Made by a program: the position numbers and the translations under genes. Positions 34,101 through 43,617 of a stretch of 64,000 bases of DNA are shown here, in pieces; the stretch's first letter is position 1, and each line of letters begins with the position of its first letter. The notes under the pieces are model-generated. The model did not search any database and had not been told where the DNA came from. It saw only the letters and a program-made list of their open reading frames with translations. The DNA lies in assembly GCF_007754155.1 (NCBI RefSeq), contig NZ_CP037423.1, positions 1,550,001 to 1,614,000 of the forward strand, written 5' to 3'. This stretch comes from Stieleria neptunia. GTDB taxonomy: Bacteria > Planctomycetota > Planctomycetia > Pirellulales > Pirellulaceae.

Positions 34101-35066
34101 GAGCTATCGCTGCGGCACGTCGAAAACATGATGGGGCGCTTGTTGGACGTCGCGTCGGATTCTGTGGTCCGTTGGATTCGCAGCTTGCCGGAATCGGAAA
34201 TGCGATTCAACGATTCGCTCGATGACGGCACCGTGATCGCGGTCCGGTTGCAGCGCGACGGTGACCGTTTGGTGGTCGATTTCGATGGCACCAGCGGTGT
34301 GCACCCCAACGGTTACAACGCGACGCCGTCGATCGTCTGTTCGGCGGTGTTGTACGTGATGCGTTGTTTCTGCGATTCGAATCTGCCGCTGTGTGACGGG
34401 GTCTTGCGTCCGATCGAATTGAGATTGCCGACCGGGTTGTTGTCGCCGCCGCGGGATGATGACCCGGCCCGCTGCGCCGCGGTGGTCGCGGGAAACGTCG
34501 AAACCAGCCAACGAGTCGTCGACGTGTTGCTCGGCGCGATCGGATCGACGATGGCCTCCGGTCCCGTTTTCCGTTCCGTCGCCGCCAGCCAAGGCACGAT
34601 GAACAACGTGCTGATCGGTGACGCATCGTTCGGATACTACGAAACGATCGGAGGTGGCAGCGGGGCGACGGTCTTCGGTCCGGGGGCTGACGGAGTTCAC
34701 ACGCACATGACCAACACGCGGATCACCGATCCGGAAGTGCTGGAATCACGTTTACCGATTCGGCTGGTGGAATTTTCGATCCGCCGTGGCAGCGGTGGCG
34801 TCGGCAAACATCGCGGCGGAGATGGATTGGTTCGCGAGTTTGAATTTTTGCGTCCCCTGACGGTTTCGCTGATCACCAGCCGGCGGACGACCGCGCCCTA
34901 CGGTGCGTCAGGAGGAGGGGCCGGGTTGTCGGGGCGCAACCGGTTGATCCGATCCGGAACGTCGCCGATTGATTTGCCCGCCGCGACCACCATCGAAGTC
35001 GAAGCGGGCGATCGGCTCCGCATCGAAACGCCCGGCGGAGGCGGCTGGGGAACACCCGCGACCTAA
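31104..35066 (+). CDS. 5-oxoprolinase/hydantoinase A-B fusion
   Basis: 1320 residues, the size of fused 5-oxoprolinases. HyuA half: [15 protein letters not shown] (ATP-binding actin-like motif), [35 protein letters not shown] and [20 protein letters not shown], with the [13 protein letters not shown] segment near residue 530. HyuB half begins near residue 790: [79 protein letters not shown] and [22 protein letters not shown]. The enzyme opens 5-oxoproline or related cyclic amides using ATP, in the cytoplasm. The true substrate (5-oxoproline, hydantoin or N-methylhydantoin) cannot be fixed. A creatininase-family gene lies 5 kb away but is not in the same operon. The ATG at 31104 is preferred to the TTG 9 bases upstream. 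Confidence 0.92.
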   Translation: MSLHTLSVCADVGGTFTDCLAVWTDSAGSVHTGCIKVLSTGLIRCRVTDVPDETTVRIQIPDELLGGLAAGRLPDDFFRSAKLEWLAEGIHHFVGDIRGYDSATSTVTLSDVDGEIAGQLAPGAIVEIDCRREAPVLAAHLLTGVPIDGSMPPMTARIGTTRGTNALLTRSGAAAGLVVTEGFGDVLRIGEQDRPELFDLAFVKAPPLAESTLEIRARMDADGRERIAIDEDEIAAGLQALFDAGMETLSICLMHAHRNPAHEIAVEQIARGVGFAEISRSSEVAPLIKLVARAETTTLDAYLNPILSAYVARVRRQFGGATCRLQLMTSGGNLVGDEEFRGRDSVLSGPAGGVVGLRHVALSHQCPLAIGLDMGGTSTDVSRFDGQVGRRYETRIADLRVMTPMMDIHTVAAGGGSICDFQGGRLVVGPSSAGAAPGPACYGSGGPLTVTDANVLLGRLRVDRFPFPLLPAASRERIEHVASRMPAAPKSIESLAEGFLDIAVTHMAEAVRAITTARGVDVRDHALVGFGGAAAQLICRVADALGIRRIVDHPRASVLSAVGMGVATSGRIETVGIYRRLDQVAAAEFRASADELIGQTIASLRHDQPKSVQTRLECDCRYVGTDASIPLTVDDSPERVLQSLSDRFHHEHQNRFGYRRDGHPIELVSLRCEATGGLSPHAEQWLAGDSNPSRRQDAGGSSRRDDPETTAVFHRGRWCQFKLLDRDQLSSGQTIGPGSIVVSDQSTLIVEPNWEGVVCDDGAITLVPHATAAADEATHSDSRHGAGEAVQMEIVARRLQSIADAMGEVLRRTAVSVNVKERLDFSCAVFRGDGTLIANAPHVPVHLGAMGHTVRALAGLFPHMSAGDCYVSNDPYAGGSHLPDVTVVTPVFCNDGDNGPTTASDPQPSFFVASRAHHAEIGGKTPGSMPPMANSLAEEGVLIRGFALVRDGVSHEDELGELLSSGPYPSRNVAENLADLHAQIAAGQEGARALQQMSSELSLRHVENMMGRLLDVASDSVVRWIRSLPESEMRFNDSLDDGTVIAVRLQRDGDRLVVDFDGTSGVHPNGYNATPSIVCSAVLYVMRCFCDSNLPLCDGVLRPIELRLPTGLLSPPRDDDPARCAAVVAGNVETSQRVVDVLLGAIGSTMASGPVFRSVAASQGTMNNVLIGDASFGYYETIGGGSGATVFGPGADGVHTHMTNTRITDPEVLESRLPIRLVEFSIRRGSGGVGKHRGGDGLVREFEFLRPLTVSLITSRRTTAPYGASGGGAGLSGRNRLIRSGTSPIDLPAATTIEVEAGDRLRIETPGGGGWGTPAT

Positions 35067-35070
35067 ACCA

Positions 35071-35093
35071 GTGGCGTAAGCTTCCAGCTTGCG
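35071..35093 (+). repeat. GTGGCGTAAGCTTCCAGCTT repeat copy
   Basis: A single unit of the family that is expanded at 14932-15048, placed 5 bases after the oxoprolinase stop and before the convergent HDOD-GGDEF gene. Confidence 0.75.
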
Positions 35094-35143
35094 ACCCCGG
35101 CGTTGTCCTCAACGCCCGGCGAAGCGTCAGCAAGTCCCCCAAC

Positions 35144-36712
35144 CTACTGGCCCGGACTGACAACCGTGGCGGTCGCCCCGATCGGAGCCTGCGCGGTCGG
35201 ATGGCTCCCGGCCGCGTCGATCACCGAGTGGTGTGTCGAGGAGGCGGTGATGGCGACGCAGTTGTTGCGTCCCTTGCGTTTCGCTTCGTACAAACTCGCG
35301 TCCGCTTTTTCGAACAGAGAGTTGAAGTTGTCGTGGCGTCCGCGGTCGACCCAGCAGACGCCCAGACTGGTCGTCACACACAACTTGTTGCCACCAAAAT
35401 CGACCTGCAGCGTCTCGATGGCGTTTCTCAACCGTTCGGCAACCTTCAGGGTGGACTCGTAGTCGCAATTGCCGACCAGCACGACGAATTCTTCTCCGCC
35501 GAATCGATACACCGTGTCGTACTGTCTGCAGTTTCGTTTCAAACAGGCAGCGACTTCACGCAACACGTCGTCGCCGGCCGCGTGTCCGTACGTGTCGTTA
35601 AAGATTTTGAAGTGATCGATGTCCGCGATGATCAAACCGAACGACTGGGACTGTCGGCGAAACTGATTGGACAGCTGAAAGACTTCGGCGTCAAAGGCGG
35701 ATCGATTCTTCAATTGTGTCAAACTGTCCAGCAGCGCCATTTGCCGAAGCTCGTGTTGCTGTTCCGACATTTCGCGAATCGTGCGCTCCATGCCCAGCGA
35801 GATCTGGACCATCGATTCTTTGGCCCGCGCCTCCAGATCCTTGATCGAATCAAACGCGATGGATTCGAAATTGAAGAGCGTTTCATAGCCCTTCCATTCG
35901 GCGATCATCGCGTCGAAGAGGGTGTCGAACTGCTCGTCTTGGACGCCCAGCATCTCGCCGGCGGCTTTTCGGACACCAACGATTTCACGGTCCTCGGGTT
36001 CGGCCGACAGCAATAGCTTTCCAACTTGTTGGCTGACAGAGAAGAGTTTGGAGGGCAGGTCGGGAGATTCGGCGTCGTAGGTTTTCAGGACCTCGATCAT
36101 GGGGGCGGGAAAGTTCCACTTTTCCAGCAGGCAGCCGCCCACTTCGTAGCGGTCGGCGCCGCAGATGTCGCGTTCGACTTCCGTGCTGAGTTTGTCCAGA
36201 AGCTCATCCGGCTCGAATCGCAGTGCCAATTCATCGGAATAGGCGCTACCGATCCCCATCGCACCGATGTTGAACACCAATCCCAGCAAGAAGGACTCGT
36301 CGGCATTCTGTTCGGCTTGTTTGGCGATCAGTTTGGCTGCGATGGCCGTCCCCAACGAACGACGCCAAAACTCTTCGTAGGGAAAACCGGATTGACCCTG
36401 GGTGTCCATGAGCGAGAAAGACAACGACAGCAGGCGAAGCGTTCGCATCCCCAACAGCGGGATCGCCTGCTGCAAGCTGCCGACGGTCCGCGCCGACGCA
36501 ACGATCGGAGAATTGCAATAGTCGATCAACTTGGCCGACAACTTGGGATCGGCGCTGATCACTTTGGTGATGTCTGCAATCCGCGCGTCCGGCTGGTTGA
36601 CCAAGTCTAAGAGTTTGGCGGCGATGGTAGGGGGCGATGGCATGTTTTCGCCATCGACGATTTTCGCGATCTCTGAATTCATCGTGATTCTGTTACTCGG
36701 TTCGCGATCCAT
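35144..36712 (-). CDS. HDOD-GGDEF protein (putative diguanylate cyclase)
   Basis: 522 residues. HDOD domain at about 15-225: MPSPPTIAAKLLDLVNQPDA, ISADPKLSAKLIDYCNSPIV, AIPLLGMRTLRLLSLS. A helical linker follows (about 300-340), then a GGDEF domain from DSLTQLKNRSAFDAEVFQLS with IIADIDHFKIFNDTYGHAAGD and the active-site sequence RFGGEEFVVLVG near residue 402. The GGEEF motif is intact, so c-di-GMP synthesis is expected. HDOD domains act as signalling scaffolds and lack the HD catalytic residues. The C-terminal tail is Ser/Thr/Ala-rich. The start may be 36682 (MNSEIAKIVDG), as neither ATG has a strong ribosome site. It converges with the oxoprolinase gene. Confidence 0.93.
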   Translation of the reverse strand: MDREPSNRITMNSEIAKIVDGENMPSPPTIAAKLLDLVNQPDARIADITKVISADPKLSAKLIDYCNSPIVASARTVGSLQQAIPLLGMRTLRLLSLSFSLMDTQGQSGFPYEEFWRRSLGTAIAAKLIAKQAEQNADESFLLGLVFNIGAMGIGSAYSDELALRFEPDELLDKLSTEVERDICGADRYEVGGCLLEKWNFPAPMIEVLKTYDAESPDLPSKLFSVSQQVGKLLLSAEPEDREIVGVRKAAGEMLGVQDEQFDTLFDAMIAEWKGYETLFNFESIAFDSIKDLEARAKESMVQISLGMERTIREMSEQQHELRQMALLDSLTQLKNRSAFDAEVFQLSNQFRRQSQSFGLIIADIDHFKIFNDTYGHAAGDDVLREVAACLKRNCRQYDTVYRFGGEEFVVLVGNCDYESTLKVAERLRNAIETLQVDFGGNKLCVTTSLGVCWVDRGRHDNFNSLFEKADASLYEAKRKGRNNCVAITASSTHHSVIDAAGSHPTAQAPIGATATVVSPGQ

Positions 36713-36996
36713 CTAGGTTTCGGCTTCTCGTGTTGTGCAATTTTGCTTTCCCGCCTTCCCTTGTGGTTGAACGCACCACGTTTGGTTCCGTGGGAAACTG
36801 TGGGACGCAATCGGGATAGGGGGCTCGTGTCGAAACGCCGAATGAGGGAAATCCGACAATCCGAGTGGCTGGGCAGGGTGCCAATTGTGCACGACCCGAC
36901 CTCGGATTGGGGGGGCGAGGCGTTCGGGTTTTGATTGCGGCGAGGCGCGTCTGCCGTCGGGGGGCGCGAGGCGATGGGCCGGGCGGTGTGGGAACG

Positions 36997-39741
36997 CTAA
37001 ACCATGACCTCGGCATCCATTGCCACATCCCCTAAATCGTCGCGCAGGGTTTCGGCGACCGATTCAATGCTGCGGTCCACGCGCACATAGAAATTCATTC
37101 GCGGTACCGGCCAATCGCGGGTCCCGTCTCGGACGATCGATTCGATGCTGGCACCTGCACGATCGGAGAGCAGTCGGCTGATCGCGTAGCGGGTGCCTTG
37201 ATCCGATGGCGGCGAATTGCAAGAAAACTTGATTCGTCCGTCCCCGAGATCGGTCAACTGCGGATACAGCGTTTCCAGGACCGGCTTGAGAATCTCTGCC
37301 GTATTGTCGCTCAACCGTTCGTCCGGGTTTTCAAGCCGACTGCAAATCCGCCGTTTGAGTTCATCCTCCCAGTGCTCATTCGATGCGGCCGTGGCATCAA
37401 AGGTGAGCACGTCGACGATCAGATGTCGCTCGTCGGGCGGCAATGTTTCGCCGTCGGTGGCTTGACCGGCGGGGTCGGGGATTTCGTAGAGATCGGTCGA
37501 GCGGATGCCGCATCCCATTTCATGGAGCGCGCCGGCGACCCGCCAGAACAGTCCCGGAAAGTCCCAGGAATAGAGCGTCAATCGGTAGTAGTCGCCGTCG
37601 CGTTTGAGTTCCACCTTCGGACGCCCGGTTTGCACGACCGCTGTCAAGGCAAAGATGATGCGGTGGGCGCGTTGCGGATCGAGCGTCTCGGTGCCTTCAT
37701 AGGTTTGCCGAAGCGAGTTGTCGACGTGTGGGCTGGCCAGCAATCGATGGGGCAACAACGCACCGATCCGCTGGCCGGTCGGGTCAAAGTAATGATCTTC
37801 AAACGATCGGCCGCCGACGCCCAATTCGCCATGCAATAAGTTTTGCGTCAGGTTTTGAATCTTTTGCCATTGCTCCGGTTCCAAGCGAATCCGAGGCACC
37901 CCCTGTGGATTACGAAAATCAAACGCGGCATAGGCAAACAGCGCGAGCGCTCGGATCGTGTCGGCGGCATCGCGCGAGTGCAAGCGATCGATTTCCCGTC
38001 GCCAACTTTCCAAGACCTGCGGATGGCTTCCCGCTTCGGCCCACTTGAGCAACTCACGTTTTTTCAACAGCAGAAACTCGATCGTGCGGAGTGTCGGTCC
38101 GGAAAGTCCCGGCAGGTTACTGAGATGCTCGTTCACGTAACGCCGAACCGATTCACGATAGGTCTGCGGGTCATAGGCGGTGGGGCCGGACGGAGCGGTT
38201 GACGTGTACAACGTCTGGGGAATCTCGTCGGTCAGCAACGCCAACCGTAACGCACCCCGTCCGGAATCACCGATGTCTTGGTACTGACGCAAAAAATAGG
38301 CCTCGTCGATCGAGGTCACCGCGGACCGCTTCAACGTATCGAGGTACTCCAACCCCTCCAGACGTTGGACCGCCCGAGCCGCTCGCGTCAGCGTCGCCGC
38401 CCGATGCCCCGGCTGATAAAGCTGATTGGAAAGCTCTTCGAATCCGGGCAACATCTTTTCCAAGACCCCGAAGTCGAACCAATCTTTGATCGCCGGATAC
38501 ACCGGCCCCGGCGACACCATCAACTTGATCAGCGCCGGATCGCCGCGCAACGATTCGGAGATGTTCTTCCGTGCGGCCCGTTTGACGGCGCGATCGATGG
38601 GCAATAAGAATCGCTGCTGGGCGCAGTACAAACTGTAAAACATCTCCGTCGCGTCCTTGAACAAGGCATCTGTTCCGATCCGCAACCCGTCCGCCCCCCA
38701 GACCACCAATCCATCGGTGTCCGGCACCACGACGCCGCGTTCGAGCAGCCGATCCATGGTCTCGTGACGATACGAATCGATGACGTCCCGCGCGTTCCGC
38801 AGTTTGGTCAACCCTCCGGCGCCGAAGCGATACAAGAACGCCTCCATATCGGCGGCGTCGAGCAACAGCGACGAGGCCAGTTTTTCGCCCGAGTCCCTCG
38901 ACCGGTCGGCTGCCTGGACGGCACGCCGCTGTTCGATCCAACAGCGCGTCGAAAAGATCACGCCGACGGCTTCCAACACGTTCGCCGACGGCGCACCCTC
39001 GCGATCAAAGCGTCTGGTGCTCCGCACTTGCTGGTACACCTGAACCGACGGGATCCAGCGTTCGAACGAGTACAACCACATCGCCAACTGGAACCCGCGC
39101 AGCCCGCCCTTTCCGTTCTTGACGTGAAACCCTCCGATGTCACCGGGCGGCTGCGGATGCAACTGGTCGAACCGCCTCAGGTCTTGGTTGACCGCAAAAA
39201 TAAAATCAAGTCCCAACTCGGCCGCACGCCCGCGGCAGACGCGTCGGATCCGATGGTCCAATTCCGAATCGCCGACCAGCAGATCGCTGTCCAGCAGCGC
39301 GACGAGTGACTTCAAATCAAAATGTTCGCGGTCCTTCAGATCGGGAAAGGCGTTCGCCTTGACGACGTTTCGCAGCCCCGGGACGCGCGGCGCAAACAGC
39401 CTCAGCCGACTGGAAAGATGCCGCAGAAAGTGTTGGTTCTCTTCGATGTTCTCGACGATGATGCCGATGTCGACATCCGACCCCGGACAGATTTCTCCGC
39501 GTCCGGTTCCTCCCAAGGCGTAAATCACGATCGCGCCACGCGGCGGCGCTTCGGCGATCACCCGCTCGTAGAAACATTTCATCGCATCGCGAATCACACG
39601 CCCGCGATGATTGACGATGGGCCAACCGTCGGTCAGCCCGGACAAACGAATCCGTTGATCGCTTTGGGTTAATCCGTCACGCAGTGCCTTGACCCAAGGC
39701 AGTCCCTCAAAGCCGTCGTTTTCGTTGGATGGGACATTCAC
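36997..39741 (-). CDS. GlnD-like nucleotidyltransferase with two ACT domains
   Basis: 914 residues from the GTG at 39741 (GGTGA 6 bases upstream); the frame is open to 40506, but that leader is antisense to the creatininase gene and not protein-like. Nucleotidyltransferase motif near residue 75: GGTGRGEICPGSDVDIG. A helical region follows with FHVKNGKGGLRGFQLAMWLY, typical of the GlnD nucleotidyltransferase substrate-binding part. Two ACT domains close the protein (near residues 717 and 848: YRLTLYSWDFPGLFWRVAGAL, and TRYAISRLLSDRAGASI). GlnD modifies PII by uridylylation and, through an HD domain, removes the UMP. Here the middle region reads LRLALLTDEIPQ where HD enzymes have an HD pair, so the removing activity may be lost. 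No glnB, glnK or amtB is in the window. Confidence 0.85.
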   Translation of the reverse strand: MNVPSNENDGFEGLPWVKALRDGLTQSDQRIRLSGLTDGWPIVNHRGRVIRDAMKCFYERVIAEAPPRGAIVIYALGGTGRGEICPGSDVDIGIIVENIEENQHFLRHLSSRLRLFAPRVPGLRNVVKANAFPDLKDREHFDLKSLVALLDSDLLVGDSELDHRIRRVCRGRAAELGLDFIFAVNQDLRRFDQLHPQPPGDIGGFHVKNGKGGLRGFQLAMWLYSFERWIPSVQVYQQVRSTRRFDREGAPSANVLEAVGVIFSTRCWIEQRRAVQAADRSRDSGEKLASSLLLDAADMEAFLYRFGAGGLTKLRNARDVIDSYRHETMDRLLERGVVVPDTDGLVVWGADGLRIGTDALFKDATEMFYSLYCAQQRFLLPIDRAVKRAARKNISESLRGDPALIKLMVSPGPVYPAIKDWFDFGVLEKMLPGFEELSNQLYQPGHRAATLTRAARAVQRLEGLEYLDTLKRSAVTSIDEAYFLRQYQDIGDSGRGALRLALLTDEIPQTLYTSTAPSGPTAYDPQTYRESVRRYVNEHLSNLPGLSGPTLRTIEFLLLKKRELLKWAEAGSHPQVLESWRREIDRLHSRDAADTIRALALFAYAAFDFRNPQGVPRIRLEPEQWQKIQNLTQNLLHGELGVGGRSFEDHYFDPTGQRIGALLPHRLLASPHVDNSLRQTYEGTETLDPQRAHRIIFALTAVVQTGRPKVELKRDGDYYRLTLYSWDFPGLFWRVAGALHEMGCGIRSTDLYEIPDPAGQATDGETLPPDERHLIVDVLTFDATAASNEHWEDELKRRICSRLENPDERLSDNTAEILKPVLETLYPQLTDLGDGRIKFSCNSPPSDQGTRYAISRLLSDRAGASIESIVRDGTRDWPVPRMNFYVRVDRSIESVAETLRDDLGDVAMDAEVMV

Positions 39742-39954
39742 TGGATCACCGGCTCGGTCCGTTTGTTGTCTCGGGGCGAATCCCTGTCTCGGCATCAATC
39801 CTACTGTCTGGGAACCAATTCTATCGGCAATCAGACTTTTCGGCCATCGAGAACACGCGAGGGCACGATGCCGGGTAGAATCTTCAGCCTGCGTCGCAAT
39901 TTCGCCCTGCCCACCGTGCGACCACGCCCTCCTTCCCTCCTTTGATCGCCCACC

Positions 39955-40710
39955 ATGGAACTTGCTAACCTGACTTGGCCGGCTGTCGATGCGCTCGATC
40001 GCGACACGCCGGTGATCATTCCCGTCGCGGCGTTGGAACAGCATGGTCGGCACATGCCCCTGTTTACCGACAGCATGCTGCTGGGAGAAATCCTGGCGCG
40101 TGCGCATCGAGCGTACGCCGGGGAGACGTTGATTGCCCCGTTGATGTGGCTGGGCAACTCGCACCACCACATGGATTTTCCCGGCACGCTGTCGGCGGAT
40201 CCACGCGTCTACCTGGATTTGCTGAGCGGGCTGGTGGACAACTTCATCCGCCACGGATTTCGCCGCATCGTGATCCTCAACGGGCACGGTGGAAACGACG
40301 TGCCGGCGCGACAAGCGACTTTTGAACTGCGTCAACGCTATCGAGACCGCCAAGATTTGTTGCTTTTGGCGGCTACCTATTGGCACCTGGCCGATCCGTC
40401 GTCCCGGCTGACCGAGTTGCGACAGAGCGAGATGGGGCACGCGTGTGAATGGGAAACGTCGATGATCCTGCGGCTGGCACCGGAGCTGGTTCACGATCAC
40501 GGGCAAGTCGCGGAGATCCCGTTCGGCAATCCCTTCCTGCCCGCATCACGGGCCTGGACGATGCCCGACCGCTCGCCGCCCGGGCATGTCGGCACCCCGG
40601 ACGCCGCGACCGCGGAAAAGGGAGAACAGCTACTACAACTCTTCGCCGACGCCGTGGTCGGCTTTATCGAACGCGTCGCTGGATGGGACGGCCAATCTTG
40701 GGATGGATGA
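39955..40710 (+). CDS. Creatininase-family amidohydrolase
   Basis: 251 residues. Metal-binding motifs of the family are present: VIIPVAALEQHGRHMPLFTDS (E-x-H-G, D), APLMWLGNSHHHMDFPGTLS, RIVILNGHGGND and a late MGHACEWETSMIL (H-A-x-E-x-E). The family contains creatinine amidohydrolase, 2-amino-5-formylamino-6-ribosylaminopyrimidinone formyl hydrolase, IolN and MftE, so the reaction is a hydrolysis of an amide or similar bond but the substrate is open. Its last 8 bases overlap the start of the MFS gene, which itself overlaps a Tat-exported protein, so the three form one operon. No signal peptide: a cytoplasmic enzyme. Divergent from the GlnD-like gene. Confidence 0.92.
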   Translation: MELANLTWPAVDALDRDTPVIIPVAALEQHGRHMPLFTDSMLLGEILARAHRAYAGETLIAPLMWLGNSHHHMDFPGTLSADPRVYLDLLSGLVDNFIRHGFRRIVILNGHGGNDVPARQATFELRQRYRDRQDLLLLAATYWHLADPSSRLTELRQSEMGHACEWETSMILRLAPELVHDHGQVAEIPFGNPFLPASRAWTMPDRSPPGHVGTPDAATAEKGEQLLQLFADAVVGFIERVAGWDGQSWDG

Positions 40711-41995
40711 ATCCAAACAAACGCTCGACGCAGCCCCCGCAGGTAACTCAGCCTCCGCGGACGAGGCGGCTTCCTCGGTCAGCCGAATCCGCATCGCACT
40801 GATCTGCGGCCTGTTGCTGCTCGCCTCGGCGCTCAATTATCTCGATCGCCAGACGTTGGCCAGTGCGTCGGCTCGGATCAAGGGCGAGTTTGGTCTGGTC
40901 AACGAGCAATACGGTGACATCGAAGCCGTCTTCGGATACGGGTTTGTGATCGGCTCGATCATCTTTGGGGTGCTGGCCGATTTGGTCCCGGTGCGCTGGT
41001 TGTATCCCGTCGTGGTGATTTCATGGTCCACGGTGACCGCGGCCACGGCGTTGGCAACCGGGTATCAAGATCTGTTGTGGTTGCGTCTGTTGCTCGGTGT
41101 GTTCGAAGCGGGGCACTGGCCGTGTGGGGTGCGCGTCGTCCGCAGTTTGACGCGGGCCGGCGGTCGAACGATGGGCAACGGCTTGCTGCAAAGTGGGACG
41201 TCGATCGGAGCGGTGCTTGCGCCGCTGATCATGCTGGCGTTGTTGACCGATGACGTCGGCAGCTGGCGTCCGGCGTTTGCGATCGTTGGCGGAATCGGCA
41301 TCCTGTGGGTATCCGTCTGGTTTTCGATTGTTCGCTCGACCGATCTGGCGGCCGACGCCGTGCAACGCAAACAAGCGACTCCCTGGCGCGTGTTGCTGCA
41401 GCGACGGATGGTCGTGGTGCTGATCATCGTCTGCCTGATCAATACGACGTGGCAGTTGTTTCGCGCCTGGCTGCACCTGTTCCTGCAAGAGGGACGAGGC
41501 TATAGCGAAACCCACACCTTGCTGTTCAATTCCGCCTGGTTCGCGGCGACCGATGTTGGCTGCCTCGGCGTCGGTGCGGTCGTGTTGTGGTTGTGCGCGA
41601 AAGGTTTCACGGCGACACGCTCACGGCAAATCGTTTTCACCGCCTGTGCCGTGCTTTGCCTGACGATGCTGTCGCTGCCGCTGCTGCCCAAAGGCTGGGT
41701 CCTGTTGGCGGTGCTGCTGTTCGGCGGCGCCGGAGCCCTCGGCATGTTTCCGCTCTATCACGCCTTCACGCAAGACATTTCGGGGAAACACCAAGGCAAG
41801 ATCACCGGGATCGCCGGGGTGACGGCTTGGTTCCTGGTTCCGCCGACCCAGAAATTGTTCGGCCGACTCGTCGATGTGACCGGGTCCTACGACATGGGGC
41901 TGGCGGCGGCCTCCTGCTTGCCCGCTATCGCAGCGATCATCCTTTGGATTTTTTGGAGAGACGTTCCTGATGAATCGACACCCCTCGAAGCTTGA
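40703..41995 (+). CDS. MFS transporter (ACS/hexuronate-like)
   Basis: 430 residues with about twelve hydrophobic helices and the typical central loop. The first helix holds ALNYLDRQTLASAS, which with the conserved acidic-basic pattern fits the anion:cation symporter group (ExuT-like). VLADLVPVRWLYPVVVISWS and GVFEAGHWPCGVRVVRSLTR continue the pattern. These carry sugar acids or similar organic anions across the inner membrane with protons or sodium. The substrate is probably related to that of the upstream creatininase-family enzyme. The ATG at 40703 overlaps the upstream stop by 8 bases and the gene's end overlaps the next start by 26 bases. Confidence 0.93.
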   Translation: MDESKQTLDAAPAGNSASADEAASSVSRIRIALICGLLLLASALNYLDRQTLASASARIKGEFGLVNEQYGDIEAVFGYGFVIGSIIFGVLADLVPVRWLYPVVVISWSTVTAATALATGYQDLLWLRLLLGVFEAGHWPCGVRVVRSLTRAGGRTMGNGLLQSGTSIGAVLAPLIMLALLTDDVGSWRPAFAIVGGIGILWVSVWFSIVRSTDLAADAVQRKQATPWRVLLQRRMVVVLIIVCLINTTWQLFRAWLHLFLQEGRGYSETHTLLFNSAWFAATDVGCLGVGAVVLWLCAKGFTATRSRQIVFTACAVLCLTMLSLPLLPKGWVLLAVLLFGGAGALGMFPLYHAFTQDISGKHQGKITGIAGVTAWFLVPPTQKLFGRLVDVTGSYDMGLAAASCLPAIAAIILWIFWRDVPDESTPLEA

Positions 41996-43298
41996 CCGCC
42001 GTGATTTCCTGGCTCGGTCCGGTACAAAAACGCTGTTCGGTTTTGGCGCCTTCGGTTTCGCACATGGATTGGCCGGACCAGACCCGACGGTCGCGGCTGA
42101 TTCGCCGACGGCCACCGGCGGGCGTCCCAAAATCGCATTCTTGGGCACCGTCGTTCGACGACACTCGCACGCCCAACACTTTCTCGATCGCCACACGCTC
42201 GGGTACAGTTGGAACGGCGGCTGGCAACGACCGCGCGTCCAGGTCGCTTCGGTATTCATCGACCAGTTTCCCGACGACGATCTCGCCCGCGGGCGGGTCA
42301 AACGCCACGGTTTGCGACTGTTCCCGACGATCGAAGAAGCCCTGACGCTGGGCGGCGAAACACTGGCCGTCGACGGTGTGGTCGTGATCGGCGAACACGG
42401 CGATTACCCACGCAATGAAAAAGGCCAGCATCTCTATCCACGCTACGATTGGTTTAAACGCATCGTCAACGTCTTTCAGCAAAGCGGACGGAGCGTGCCG
42501 GTCTTCAATGACAAACACCTCTCGACGGACTGGGACGAATGTGTCGAAATGGTGGACGATTCGCGACGTCTGGGGTTTCCGTTTCTCGCCGGTTCCTCGC
42601 TGCCCGTGACACGGCGATTCCCCGCGATCGATATGCCCTACGGCGCAGCGCTGAAAGAAAGTGTTTGCGTGGCGTATGGCGGCATCGACAGCTACGACAT
42701 CCATGCCCTGGAAACCGCCCAGTGCATGTCCGAGCGACGCGGCGGAGGCGAAACGGGGGTCAAAGAAATCCACGCATTGCGGGGCGACAACCTTTGGAAT
42801 CGATTGGAATCGGATGATTGTCACCGGACCCGAAAACTGGTCGTCGCCGCGCTGAACCGCAGTCACAATCTACCGGTCGAAGGCGGGTCTCCGACCGACG
42901 TCCCCTCGATCGATTGGCTGCGTCGAACGATGCCGCAGACGACGGGCTATCTGATCGAGCACCTCGACGGGCTGAGGACGACGATGTTGCTGACCGGGAT
43001 TCGCGACTTCAACTATGCCGGCATGCTCGCCGACGACACGCTCGTTTCCTGCCAAATGTACTTGCCCATGCCCGGTCACGGATCGACCACCGCCGACTTC
43101 TTCAATCCATTGGCGCGTCATATCGAAACGATGATGATCCAAGGCAAGGCGCCGTATCCGATCGAACGCACCCTACTCACCTCCGGGATGGTGATCGGCG
43201 GCGTCGATAGTCTGCATGCTGGCGAAAAACCGCTTCACACCCCGCACCTGGACATTGCCTACACCGCCCCCCAAGCCTCCACCTTCTGGCACAACTAG
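41970..43298 (+). CDS. Tat-exported Gfo/Idh-like Rossmann protein of unknown function
   Basis: 442 residues. The N-terminus has a twin-arginine signal (LDRRDFLARSGTKTLFGFGA). The body opens PKIAFLGTVVRRHSHAQHFL with later FIDQFPDDDLARGRVKRHGL and IEEALTLGGETLAVDGVVVIGEHGDYP, the pattern of a Rossmann-like domain resembling Gfo/Idh/MocA proteins but without a textbook GxGxxG. It has no recognised catalytic motif and I do not name a reaction. It would be folded with a cofactor before export to the periplasm. It overlaps the MFS gene by 26 bases, so it belongs to the creatininase-MFS operon and may process the same compound outside the membrane. Confidence 0.82.
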   Translation: MNRHPSKLDRRDFLARSGTKTLFGFGAFGFAHGLAGPDPTVAADSPTATGGRPKIAFLGTVVRRHSHAQHFLDRHTLGYSWNGGWQRPRVQVASVFIDQFPDDDLARGRVKRHGLRLFPTIEEALTLGGETLAVDGVVVIGEHGDYPRNEKGQHLYPRYDWFKRIVNVFQQSGRSVPVFNDKHLSTDWDECVEMVDDSRRLGFPFLAGSSLPVTRRFPAIDMPYGAALKESVCVAYGGIDSYDIHALETAQCMSERRGGGETGVKEIHALRGDNLWNRLESDDCHRTRKLVVAALNRSHNLPVEGGSPTDVPSIDWLRRTMPQTTGYLIEHLDGLRTTMLLTGIRDFNYAGMLADDTLVSCQMYLPMPGHGSTTADFFNPLARHIETMMIQGKAPYPIERTLLTSGMVIGGVDSLHAGEKPLHTPHLDIAYTAPQASTFWHN

Positions 43299-43301
43299 TC
43301 C

Positions 43302-43354
43302 CGTAAGCTTCCAGCTTACGTACGTCAAACCGTGGCGTAAGCTTCCAGCTTGCG
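43302..43354 (+). repeat. Two AAGCTTCCAGC repeat units after the operon
   Basis: The first unit CGTAAGCT-TCC-AGCTTACG (43302-43320) is itself a short palindrome; the second begins GTGGCGTAAGCTTCCAGC at 43332. Both are of the family expanded at 14932. They follow the Tat-protein stop directly and could act as a terminator-like hairpin. Confidence 0.8.
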
Positions 43355-43617
43355 TTTCGCCGCTCCGCGGCGAAGCGGCTCGGTCAAAAAATGGCTCGGT
43401 CATAAAACGGGCGGACCTCCTGCACCAAGCAAGGCTTTCATTGTTTGACCACCCAATCTTTTGACCCAATCCCTCCCCAACGGGCGCCGCAAAGCCAACA
43501 ACGTCAAGGCTCCCGCACGAGGTCTGTCGATCCACGTTCGGCAGAACACCGCTATTTTTATTTTGGTGTATCCTAGGAACGACGTCCCCCCGTTGTCCTT
43601 TGCCAGGAGTCCGCTCG

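Noticed and set aside
39742..40506. Longer N-terminus of the GlnD-like protein (open frame upstream)
   Set aside because: This part is antisense to the creatininase gene and lacks protein character, and a good GTG start with a ribosome-like site exists at 39741.
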